The notes beneath the pieces are model-generated. The model ran no database searches. It saw only the letters and a program-made list of their open reading frames with translations, and was not told the DNA's origin. This document shows positions 1-6,065 of a DNA stretch of 7,560 bases, in pieces. The position numbers and the translations under genes are program-made. Source of the stretch: an uncultured Clostridia bacterium (lineage in GTDB: Bacteria > Bacillota > Clostridia > Lachnospirales > Lachnospiraceae); the NCBI GenBank assembly GCA_947178045.1, contig CAMWWR010000079.1, forward strand, positions 1 to 7,560, in the 5' to 3' direction. Position 1 is the first letter of the stretch, and the number at the start of each line of letters is the position of its first letter.

Positions 1-51
1 CCTTCGGGCACTGTCCGGGCTCATGCTGTTTTTAGGCTTCACATCAAAGCG

Positions 52-1971
52 TCAGAATTTCTTCGCCTTTTTTAAATTTTCCTCTTTCTTTTCAAATGCC
101 TCCCGCACCTTCGCATTTTCCGAGGTGCCTGCCACGCCGACATGCCACCATGCACCATACCCGTCCGTCATGGTTTTCGGCAGCACCTTGATATCGATCA
201 GGGTGGATACGGTCTGCTTTTTTGCATCCTCCAGCGCCGCCGTCAGCTCCTCCATATTGCCGGCCCGGTAGGTTTTCACGCCGTACCCCGCCGCGCAGGC
301 TGCAAAATCAATCGGCATCAGATCACCCGACAGATTCCCGTCCGCGTCCCGGAACCGGAATTCCGTCGCCAGATTGCCGATTCCGTTGGACATTTCCAGA
401 TTGTTGATGCAGCCGAAGCCGCTGTTGTCAAAGAGCAGGACATTGATTTTCCTTCTCTCCTGCACGGAGGTGACCAGCTCGGAATGCAGCATCAGGTAGC
501 TGCCGTCCCCGCACATCGCGTAGACCTCCCGCTCCGGAGCCGCCAGCTTGGAGCCGAGTGCCCCCGCGATCTCATAACCCATGCAGGAATAGCCGTATTC
601 CATGTTGTAGGAATAGCGGCTGTCGGAGGTCCACATCCGCTGCAGATCTCCCGGCAGGGAGCCCGCCGCCCCCACGCAGATTGCATCCGCGGGAATCAGC
701 TCGCGCACCTTTGCCACCACCGCCGTCTGCGTCAGAGTGCTGCCCGTCAGCTGGCGGAATTCCGGGATTGTGCGCGGATCTCCCGCCGCGATAAGCGGCT
801 TGAAATCCTCCCCAAAAGAGTAGGCGGAAAGAAATTCCATCTCCTTTTCCCATTCCTCCTTCGCGCTCCGGATTTCATCGCTGTAGCCGGAACGGTAGCC
901 CGCTGCCCGCAGCCGCTCCGTCAGCGCCAGAATACCGAGCTTCGCATCCGCCACCACCTTCACCGCCCCCAGCTTATACGCATCAAAGCGGGAGGTATTG
1001 ATGGGTAATACCCGCGCGCCCTCGCCGAACAGCGACTTGGAAGCGGTCGTAAAATCGGAAAACCGGGTGCCGATGCCAAGAATCACATCCGCCTCCCCTG
1101 CAATACGGTTTCCGGCAGAATTTCCCGTCACCCCAAGCCCACCCAGATTATACGGGTGGGAGGAAAGGCACGCCGTCTTGCCGCTCTGCGTCTCGGCAAA
1201 CGGGATGTGGAATTCTTCGCAGAATTTTTCCAGCTCCTCGCCCGCCTCCGAATAGCGGACACCGCCCCCGCATACAACGAGCGGCTTTTTTGCCGAGAGC
1301 AAAAGCTCTGCCGCCTCCTCTGCCTCCTCCGGAGCAGGCACGGTGCGGGTGATCCGATGCACCCTCTTTTTAAAAAATTCCTCCGGAAAATCATAGCCTT
1401 CCCCGCCCACATCCTGCGGCAGGGAAATGCAAACCGCCCCCGTCTCCGCCGTGTCCGTCAGCACCCGCATGGCATTGACCATCGCGGACATCAGCTGTTC
1501 CGGCCTGGCGATTCTGTCCCAGTAGCGGCACACCGCGCGGTAGGCGTCATTGGTCGTGACCGCGAGCGAATTTACCTGCTCAAACTGCTGCAATACCGGG
1601 TCGGGCTGCCTCGTCGAAAAGGAATCCGCCGGGAACAGCAGCAGCGGCACATGGTTGACCGTCGCCGTCGCCGCAGCCGTAATCATATTTGCCGCGCCCG
1701 GCCCGATGGAGGAGGCACAGGCAATAATCTTCCTGCGGTTGTTCTGTTTCGCAAAGGCCATCGCGGCATGCGCCATTCCCTGCTCATTTTTCCCCTGATA
1801 AACCGTAAGGCTGCCCCGCGAGGAATCCAGCGCCTCGCCCAGACCGCACACGATGCCGTGTCCGAATATAGTAAAAATGCCGTCCACAAATTTATTTTCC
1901 TGCCCGTCAAAGGACACATACTGGCTGTCTAAAAACCTCACCAGCGCCTGCGCGGTTGTCATATACGCCAT
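52..1971 (-). CDS. iolD: 3D-(3,5/4)-trihydroxycyclohexane-1,2-dione (THcHDO) acylhydrolase IolD
   Basis: Cytosolic thiamine-diphosphate enzyme that hydrolyses the diketo ring of THcHDO to 5-deoxy-D-glucuronate, the ring-opening step of myo-inositol breakdown. The 639-residue protein has the full ThDP-enzyme layout. The N-terminal pyrimidine-binding domain carries NEQGMAHAA, with Glu63 as the expected cofactor-activating glutamate. A central domain follows, then a C-terminal PP domain with GDGSYLML from residue 488 and its metal-binding partner Asn516 in FDNSGFG (GDG-x25-N). The tail [14 protein letters not shown] resembles the IolD-type YxxWWxVxV C-terminus. I chose ATG at 1971 ([13 protein letters not shown]) over a GTG 12 nt upstream, because that GTG lies inside the likely Shine-Dalgarno. 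It is the last complete gene of the visible operon, 84 bp after iolB. Length and motifs are normal for the family, and the identification is firm. Confidence 0.95.
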   Translation of the reverse strand: MAYMTTAQALVRFLDSQYVSFDGQENKFVDGIFTIFGHGIVCGLGEALDSSRGSLTVYQGKNEQGMAHAAMAFAKQNNRRKIIACASSIGPGAANMITAAATATVNHVPLLLFPADSFSTRQPDPVLQQFEQVNSLAVTTNDAYRAVCRYWDRIARPEQLMSAMVNAMRVLTDTAETGAVCISLPQDVGGEGYDFPEEFFKKRVHRITRTVPAPEEAEEAAELLLSAKKPLVVCGGGVRYSEAGEELEKFCEEFHIPFAETQSGKTACLSSHPYNLGGLGVTGNSAGNRIAGEADVILGIGTRFSDFTTASKSLFGEGARVLPINTSRFDAYKLGAVKVVADAKLGILALTERLRAAGYRSGYSDEIRSAKEEWEKEMEFLSAYSFGEDFKPLIAAGDPRTIPEFRQLTGSTLTQTAVVAKVRELIPADAICVGAAGSLPGDLQRMWTSDSRYSYNMEYGYSCMGYEIAGALGSKLAAPEREVYAMCGDGSYLMLHSELVTSVQERRKINVLLFDNSGFGCINNLEMSNGIGNLATEFRFRDADGNLSGDLMPIDFAACAAGYGVKTYRAGNMEELTAALEDAKKQTVSTLIDIKVLPKTMTDGYGAWWHVGVAGTSENAKVREAFEKKEENLKKAKKF

Positions 1972-1980
1972 AGTATCAAT

Positions 1981-1988
1981 CACCCTCT
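1981..1988 (-). promoter_or_regulatory. Ribosome binding site of iolD (decides the start)
   Basis: On the minus strand AGAGGGTG is followed by nine bases and then ATG at 1971. The run GGTGAT matches the 3' part of the consensus AGGAGGTGAT. The GTG inside this element would otherwise be read as an upstream start, but then it would have no binding site of its own at good distance. Confidence 0.7.
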
Positions 1989-2004
1989 CTTTTTGTCATA
2001 CTCA

Positions 2005-2018
2005 TTCCGTGAACGGAA
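2005..2018. repeat. Short perfect inverted repeat in the iolB-iolD spacer
   Basis: TTCCGT-GA-ACGGAA has six-base arms around a two-base centre. It lies between the iolB stop and the iolD ribosome binding site. The two-base centre is too short for a stable RNA hairpin and no T-run follows, so this is not a terminator. It could be a small operator-like palindrome or chance. No function is assigned. Confidence 0.35.
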
Positions 2019-2055
2019 GGAGCGCACAATTCAAATTCGGCTTTAAACCCCCGGC

Positions 2056-2901
2056 TCATTCCGTTTTTGCACAATCCAAAAGCCAGGCATGCTCCGGAAC
2101 CTCGATCCTCGTCTTGCGCCACGGGTCGCCCTCCAGATGGCGGATCAGCCACGCATAGTACATCCGGTATCCCGGAGCCGCCACCTGCTGATGAGCCTTC
2201 ATCGGCGTAATCGCCAGACAGCCCTGATTCTCCACCTTAAAGCATTCGTCCCCGACAAAGCCCACGCCGAAGCCCTGCGGCTTGTCAAATTCGTAATAAT
2301 ACAGCTCCGGCTGCGGATGATAGTGCGGCGGATAGCTTGACCAGCAGCCCGGCTTGTGGAACACCTCACCCAAAACCATATTGGAATACGGCGCATTGTC
2401 ATAATCAAAAACCGTCAGCACCTGCCGGTGTGCCGTCCCGTCCCACTGCTCCTTTCCGAACTCCTGCAGCACGCAGGAGTCCGGCGTATAAAACACCGTA
2501 TCGAACACGCGCGGATTCGTCGTCTGCTGGATCAGAAGCCTTGCATCCTCCTGCGCCGTTATCTTGATTTCTTTTCCGCGGCAGCAATGCAGACAGTACG
2601 GCTTATCCAGAAAAACACTCCGCCTTGCCGCGGTCTCCACCCTGTTTTCAAACGCAAACGTCACCCTTCCGGCAAGCAGCATCACCGCTGTTTCCTTTTC
2701 CGGCGCACACAGGCACATGCTCTCACCCGCCGCCAGCTTCCTGATCCGCACATCCATCCGCATATCACTGTCTCTTCCATCGGAAGCCGTTTCCCCATCT
2801 GTTAAAGCTTTTCCGTCGGAAGAAACCGCTTGCCTGGGATAGATTTTCTCCTCGCAGAGAATTTTTTCTCCGTTTTCATTAAAATCCGGATTCCTGTACA
2901 T
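2056..2901 (-). CDS. iolB: 5-deoxy-glucuronate isomerase IolB (short-loop variant)
   Basis: Metal-dependent bicupin that converts 5-deoxy-D-glucuronate to 5-dehydro-2-deoxy-D-gluconate, between the IolD and IolC reactions. The 281 residues end in a clear IolB/KduI-type cupin: GCWSSYPPHYHPQPELYYY places His193, His195 and Glu199 as metal ligands, and His237 in MKAHQQVAAPGY is the fourth. GVGF and the C-terminal EVPEHAWLL also fit IolB. Compared with Bacillus IolB as I recall it (PPHKHDQDNLPEES...), the loop between the HxH pair and the metal Glu is much shorter. Residues about 25-45 are an unusual Ser/Asp/Gly-rich insert. The start at ATG 2901 has GGAAAGGGGG nine bases upstream. A longer reading from 2991 gives a basic extension that does not look like IolB and overlaps a hairpin. 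Neighbouring iolC and iolD support the function. A related cupin sugar isomerase is the main alternative. Confidence 0.85.
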   Translation of the reverse strand: MYRNPDFNENGEKILCEEKIYPRQAVSSDGKALTDGETASDGRDSDMRMDVRIRKLAAGESMCLCAPEKETAVMLLAGRVTFAFENRVETAARRSVFLDKPYCLHCCRGKEIKITAQEDARLLIQQTTNPRVFDTVFYTPDSCVLQEFGKEQWDGTAHRQVLTVFDYDNAPYSNMVLGEVFHKPGCWSSYPPHYHPQPELYYYEFDKPQGFGVGFVGDECFKVENQGCLAITPMKAHQQVAAPGYRMYYAWLIRHLEGDPWRKTRIEVPEHAWLLDCAKTE

Positions 2902-2910
2902 TGCAGAATT

Positions 2911-2920
2911 CCCCCTTTCC
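2911..2920 (-). promoter_or_regulatory. Ribosome binding site of iolB
   Basis: GGAAAGGGGG on the minus strand lies nine bases before ATG 2901, the same spacing as for iolD and the HEAT-like gene. It favours 2901 over the upstream in-frame start at 2991. Confidence 0.65.
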
Positions 2921-2949
2921 TGAGCCTTCCTGTCCCTCTTACATTCCAC

Positions 2950-2959
2950 GCCTGCAGGC
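2950..2959. repeat. GCCTGCAGGC palindrome next to the spacer hairpin
   Basis: A perfect 10-base palindrome immediately downstream, in transcription sense, of the 8-bp hairpin at 2961-2984 and upstream of the iolB ribosome binding site. It might be a dimeric-protein operator or part of a larger RNA fold. There is no evidence for either beyond symmetry. Confidence 0.3.
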
Positions 2960-2960
2960 A

Positions 2961-2984
2961 TGCCGGAGCGCCCCAACTCCGGCA
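2961..2984 (-). other. Perfect 8-bp stem-loop in the spacer before iolB
   Basis: On the minus strand TGCCGGAG, eight loop bases TTGGGGCG, then CTCCGGCA: a perfect GC-rich inverted repeat 60 bases upstream of the iolB start. The bases after it are TGCCTGCAGG rather than a T-run, so it is not a standard Rho-independent terminator. It may be an intercistronic structure that affects mRNA processing, stability or partial read-through between the HEAT-like gene and iolB. Confidence 0.5.
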
Positions 2985-3022
2985 CAAACACTCAAATGAA
3001 CGCAGTTCGGCTTGAAATCATT

Positions 3023-3045
3023 CGGGCAGCAAGGCATTCCGCCCG
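3023..3045 (-). other. Stem-loop just after the HEAT-like gene stop codon
   Basis: Minus-strand CGGGCGG, loop AATGCCTTG, CTGCCCG forms a seven-pair stem (one G-U) beginning eight bases after the TAG at 3054-3056. The following AATGATTTCAAG is only weakly T-rich. It is terminator-like in position but lacks a proper U-tract, so at most a leaky terminator or a 3'-end stabilising hairpin. Confidence 0.4.
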
Positions 3046-3053
3046 TTCTGTTT

Positions 3054-4862
3054 CTATCCCCTTGCAACATGGCTCAAATCAAACAATATATTCTTCCTTA
3101 GCTGCTCCGGGATCTTCTCCCCCGCACGCTCCAGCGCTTCCCGGATGGTTTGCGCCCGCTCCGCCGATACCGCGGCATAAGCATATCTCCGGCGAATCCC
3201 ATTCCAGGCCTTCTGGCTTTCCTCCGGCGAAAGCTCTCCCTCCCCGTACAGCATCAGCAGATACGGCAGGCGTTCCCAGGATGGCTCGCACAGCAGCAGT
3301 CGGAAAAGATAATTTCCGCACAGGGTCGAACGCCGCCTGCAAAACTCGTTATAAATTCGTTCTGCCCCATAGTGGAGCTCGTATTTCCGAATCAGACGGT
3401 ATGCCGTTTTTGTGATCATGGGACGGCTGTCAAACAGAAACCTCCAATAAAGCAGCTCCCCTTCCTCCGCCGCAAGCCTGCCGTATGCCGTCAGCGCCGC
3501 CTTCGCCGTCAGCCCGTCCTCCGATTCCAGAAACGGCATAACGATCCCGATTTCCTTTTTTGCTCCATGCTCGCCGATTCCCAGCAGTACCGCCGTAGAA
3601 ACAACCTTCTGCTGTGATCCCGCCCCGGACACGCCCTGCTGCTGCCCAGTCTCCGACACCACCGGGCTGGACATTTCCCTCTGCGGCTCATTCTCTGACA
3701 CCGCCGGGCCGGACAGTTTCCTCTGCTGTCCAGTCTCCGACACCACCGGGTCGGGCATTTCCCTCTGCTGCTCATTCTTTGACACTGCCGGCCCGGACAG
3801 TTCCCTCTGTTGCTCAGTCTCCGGCGACACCGGGCCGGACATCTCACGCTGCAATTCCTCCAGATAGCAGTCCAGCACCCGGATATCCGTATGCTTTTCC
3901 AAAATATAGCTCACATTGCTTCGAACCCGCCTCGAACGGTCCAGTAGCATCCGTTCCAGCCCCGGCCATGCGTTTTGCTCGCTCTCATAGCAAAACAGCA
4001 GCGCCCGGTACCGCACCAGGGTACTGCCGGAGTTAAGATACCGCTCCACCCGCTCCTTGTCATATCCGTAATGGCGGAAAATCCCCGTCAGCAGCAGCTG
4101 CTTGCCGTACCCCGTCCACTCCGCGGACAAAAGCTGCTCCATCTGCGAAAGCTCCAACACCCTATTCTGGCTGAGCAGGCGGTAAACCGCATTTTTTACA
4201 TTGACTTCATAATACGGCAGCCGCCCCCTGAGGGTTGTGTCCGGAATTTCACGGAGCTTTTTAAGCCCCAGCTCCCTTACTATCTCCTCGAGCAGCCGGA
4301 TATGCTCCTCGCTCCGCCTTTCGGAAGCCCTTACCTTCTCAAGCATCGGGAGGGCGGAAAAAAGCTCCTCCACGCCGCATTGCTGCAGCCGCTTTTTTGC
4401 CAGATGAAAAGCACTTTCGCGGATCGCCCCCACCCAGTCGTTCAGGCGCAGGAAAAAGAAGGGGAGCGAGCCCTCCGCGCCGTCCAGGGCTTCCATGCAC
4501 CACTGCCTGTCGTAGCCGCACCCCATAAATGTGCCAAGCTTTAACACCGCATGGTATCCGCCGTCCGTCAAATAAGGGAATTCTTCCCGCTGCGGCTTTT
4601 TCAGCGACCAGTCCAGAGCATAATCCTCCGCATACCATCCGTCGTAATAATTCCGGTATTCCTCCGACAGCCGGATCAGCTTTTTCGCGGAAATTCGGCG
4701 CAGCAATTCCTCGTAGGCAGCAGCGATCTCCGCCTGCAGCTCCTGCTCGCCCGCAAGCAGAAAAACCCTCTGCAATATATTTCCGTAAACCGCATTTCCC
4801 TTTTTCAGCTCCGGCAATGCGGTCTTCCGGATGTATTCCAAAAAAAACTCCTGCGATGGCAA
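3054..4862 (-). CDS. HEAT-like helical-repeat protein of unknown function with an internal 14-residue tandem repeat
   Basis: I do not recognise this protein. From TTG 4862 it is 602 residues, soluble, with no signal peptide or membrane segment. It is mostly amphipathic helices with HEAT-like pairs: DWVGAIRESAFHLAKKR near 142-158, STLVRYRALLFCYES near 280-294, RRVRSNVSYILEKHTD near 311-326, then after the repeat array LTAKAALTAYGRL near 451-463 and ITKTAYRLIRKYE near 481-494. Such solenoids usually bind protein or nucleic acid; no catalytic motif is visible. Residues 338-407 are five exact-length 14-residue repeats (QRE-[LM]-xxPxVSxxxQ type), probably a disordered linker between two solenoid blocks. 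The TTG start is preferred because GGGAGGTG lies nine bases upstream. The in-frame extension to 4943 also begins with TTG but has no good binding site. It is placed between iolC and iolB, which suggests co-expression with inositol catabolism but not a role in it. Confidence 0.8.
   Translation of the reverse strand: MPSQEFFLEYIRKTALPELKKGNAVYGNILQRVFLLAGEQELQAEIAAAYEELLRRISAKKLIRLSEEYRNYYDGWYAEDYALDWSLKKPQREEFPYLTDGGYHAVLKLGTFMGCGYDRQWCMEALDGAEGSLPFFFLRLNDWVGAIRESAFHLAKKRLQQCGVEELFSALPMLEKVRASERRSEEHIRLLEEIVRELGLKKLREIPDTTLRGRLPYYEVNVKNAVYRLLSQNRVLELSQMEQLLSAEWTGYGKQLLLTGIFRHYGYDKERVERYLNSGSTLVRYRALLFCYESEQNAWPGLERMLLDRSRRVRSNVSYILEKHTDIRVLDCYLEELQREMSGPVSPETEQQRELSGPAVSKNEQQREMPDPVVSETGQQRKLSGPAVSENEPQREMSSPVVSETGQQQGVSGAGSQQKVVSTAVLLGIGEHGAKKEIGIVMPFLESEDGLTAKAALTAYGRLAAEEGELLYWRFLFDSRPMITKTAYRLIRKYELHYGAERIYNEFCRRRSTLCGNYLFRLLLCEPSWERLPYLLMLYGEGELSPEESQKAWNGIRRRYAYAAVSAERAQTIREALERAGEKIPEQLRKNILFDLSHVARG
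3643..3852 (-). repeat. Five tandem 42-bp units (14 residues each) inside the HEAT-like gene
   Basis: Units lie at 3643-3684, 3685-3726, 3727-3768, 3769-3810 and 3811-3852, with a degenerate sixth at 3601-3642. All are exactly 42 bp, so the frame is kept. Two types alternate. Type A units (first, third, fifth in coordinate order) encode SPETEQ/SETGQ endings; type B units (second, fourth) encode SGPAVS with KNEQ/ENEP. The first and third units differ at 4 of 42 bases, the two B units at 6, and neighbouring A and B at 8, which points to duplication of an 84-bp A+B pair. The encoded sequence is rich in Gln, Ser, Pro, Glu and Val and probably disordered. Confidence 0.9.
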
Positions 4863-4870
4863 GTCTTTTT

Positions 4871-4879
4871 CCACCTCCC
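4871..4879 (-). promoter_or_regulatory. Strong ribosome binding site that sets a TTG start for the HEAT-like gene
   Basis: Minus-strand GGGAGGTGG contains the near-perfect Shine-Dalgarno GGAGGTG, nine bases before TTG 4862, the same spacing as at iolB and iolD. No ATG occurs at a comparable place. The in-frame GTG at 4874 lies within the binding site itself. Confidence 0.75.
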
Positions 4880-4907
4880 TCCGTCTCTTTTTCTCCAGGA
4901 GACACAC

Positions 4908-4949
4908 GGCAGATTTCCGCATTTTCCCGCACCGATATGCCAATCTGCC
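4908..4949. repeat. 8-bp inverted repeat with 26-base loop in the leader of the HEAT-like gene
   Basis: GGCAGATT at 4908-4915 is exactly complementary to AATCTGCC at 4942-4949. In the minus-strand mRNA this would be a long-loop hairpin starting about 29 bases before the ribosome binding site. It is not followed by a T-run. It could influence translation of the gene, but a chance repeat in 138 bases cannot be excluded. Confidence 0.35.
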
Positions 4950-5000
4950 CGCCTGCGAATACCAAACGCTGTTTTATCTGCTCCGCAGCAAAGCACAGCA

Positions 5001-6035
5001 CTATACAACGCAGTCTCCTTTCACATTAACCACCATCTCCCCGTATTTTTCCTTCGCCTCCCGGATAAATTTCTCCACCTCCTCAAGCGTCGGCATGGCA
5101 GCCGAGCAGCTGTGGGCGGAAATCAGCATGGAGGCCGAGGCCGAGCCGTATTCCAGCGCCTGCGGCACATCGCAGCCGTCAATCAGCGCCCGCAGGAAGG
5201 ACGAGGCATACCCGTCCCCGCCGCCGAAGCCCTTGAGCGCGTTGGTCGGAAACGGTTTCACTGCATAATGGGCTCCGTCCTGCGTGTAGGCGGTCGAGCC
5301 GTCCTTGCCGTGCTTGACCACCACAATTTTGCACCCGCAGCCGTGCCAGTATTTTGCGCTCTCCGCGTCGTCTCCCGAAAGTCCGATCAGGCGCTCCGTC
5401 AGGTCAAATTCCTCCCTCGAGCCGAGAATCAGATCGGCGTCCCTTGCCACCATCGAATAATAAATGGATATCTCATCCGGATTCTTCCAGGTATAAGCGC
5501 GGTAATCAATGTCAAAAATCACCGGAACCCCGTTCTTTTTCGCAAGCATTACCGCCTTGAGCGCCGCTTCCCTGGACGGACTTGCAGAAAGAGCGGTTCC
5601 CGAAATCAGCAGCCCCTTCGCCCTCTTAATATACTCCTCATCAATATCCGCCGGATCAAGCATCAGATCCGCCACACCGTCCCGGTACATCAGAATCCGG
5701 CTCTGCGTCGGACTCAAAATCTCCGTAAAGGTCAGCCCCAGCTTTTCCCCGTTCGTACATCTCCTGATATGGCTGGTGTCAATGCCCTCCTTCTCAAAAT
5801 AGTGGGTGACATAATCCCCGAACTGGTCGTCGGAAACCCGGGCAAAAAAGCCCACCCTTTTCCCGAGCCTCGCCATCCCGACCGCGATATTCGCCGGGGA
5901 GCCCCCGAGATATTTGTTGAAATTGCTGCTCTCCTCCAGCGGGCGGTTCAGGTCCACCGGATTAAAATCAATCGCAACCCTGCCAAGCAAAATCAAATCG
6001 AATTCCTTTGCCGCGTCAAATGTAATATACTGCAT
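5001..6035 (-). CDS. iolC: 5-dehydro-2-deoxygluconokinase IolC
   Basis: Cytosolic PfkB-family kinase that phosphorylates 5-dehydro-2-deoxy-D-gluconate at the 6-position with ATP, committing it to aldolase cleavage. The 344-residue protein begins with the strand LILLGRVAIDFNP (residues 14-26), a typical IolC N-terminus. It then has the first PfkB signature GGSPANIAVGMARLGKRVGF (44-63), DIDYRAYTW (175-183, substrate side), and the second signature GFGGGDGYASSFL (269-281), with Asp274 as the expected catalytic base. This signature reads GGGD instead of the common GAGD; I regard it as a normal variant of the clostridial IolC group. ATG 6035 follows TGAGGAAG closely, and the upstream gene ends only 30 bp before, so the two are tightly coupled. 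The spacer to the next gene is 138 bp. Length and motifs are complete. Confidence 0.93.
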   Translation of the reverse strand: MQYITFDAAKEFDLILLGRVAIDFNPVDLNRPLEESSNFNKYLGGSPANIAVGMARLGKRVGFFARVSDDQFGDYVTHYFEKEGIDTSHIRRCTNGEKLGLTFTEILSPTQSRILMYRDGVADLMLDPADIDEEYIKRAKGLLISGTALSASPSREAALKAVMLAKKNGVPVIFDIDYRAYTWKNPDEISIYYSMVARDADLILGSREEFDLTERLIGLSGDDAESAKYWHGCGCKIVVVKHGKDGSTAYTQDGAHYAVKPFPTNALKGFGGGDGYASSFLRALIDGCDVPQALEYGSASASMLISAHSCSAAMPTLEEVEKFIREAKEKYGEMVVNVKGDCVV

Positions 6036-6065
6036 ATTTCTTCCTCATTTCTGTTACCTTATTTT

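Noticed and set aside
1..24. Start of a further minus-strand gene at ATG 22-24
   Set aside because: Only eight codons are visible and no ribosome binding site precedes the ATG, so it cannot be supported. The remaining bases to the iolD stop show no terminator either.
142..1932. Two long plus-strand frames (142-1008 and 1156-1932)
   Set aside because: Both are antisense to iolD, which has complete ThDP-enzyme motifs. Their translations are basic and low in recognisable structure.
2001..2065. Rho-independent terminator between iolB and iolD
   Set aside because: The only clear symmetry is a 6-bp palindrome with a two-base centre and no following T-run in the transcribed direction.
2902..2991. 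N-terminal extension of IolB to 2991
   Set aside because: It adds a 30-residue basic segment overlapping a hairpin. A GGGGG-type binding site nine bases before ATG 2901 explains the start better.
3601..3852. CRISPR array suggested by regular repeats
   Set aside because: Units are contiguous 42-mers without unique spacers, stay in frame and encode a conserved 14-residue pattern inside a long gene.
4863..4943. N-terminal extension of the HEAT-like protein to 4943
   Set aside because: It starts with TTG without a good binding site and is Arg/Lys/Cys-rich, and the strong GGAGGTG lies inside it at the right distance for TTG 4862.
4339..5001. 220-codon minus-strand frame overlapping the HEAT-like gene
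   Set aside because: It is a different frame of the same strand with Gly/Arg-rich composition and no motif. The HEAT-like frame has internal repeat structure and a strong binding site.
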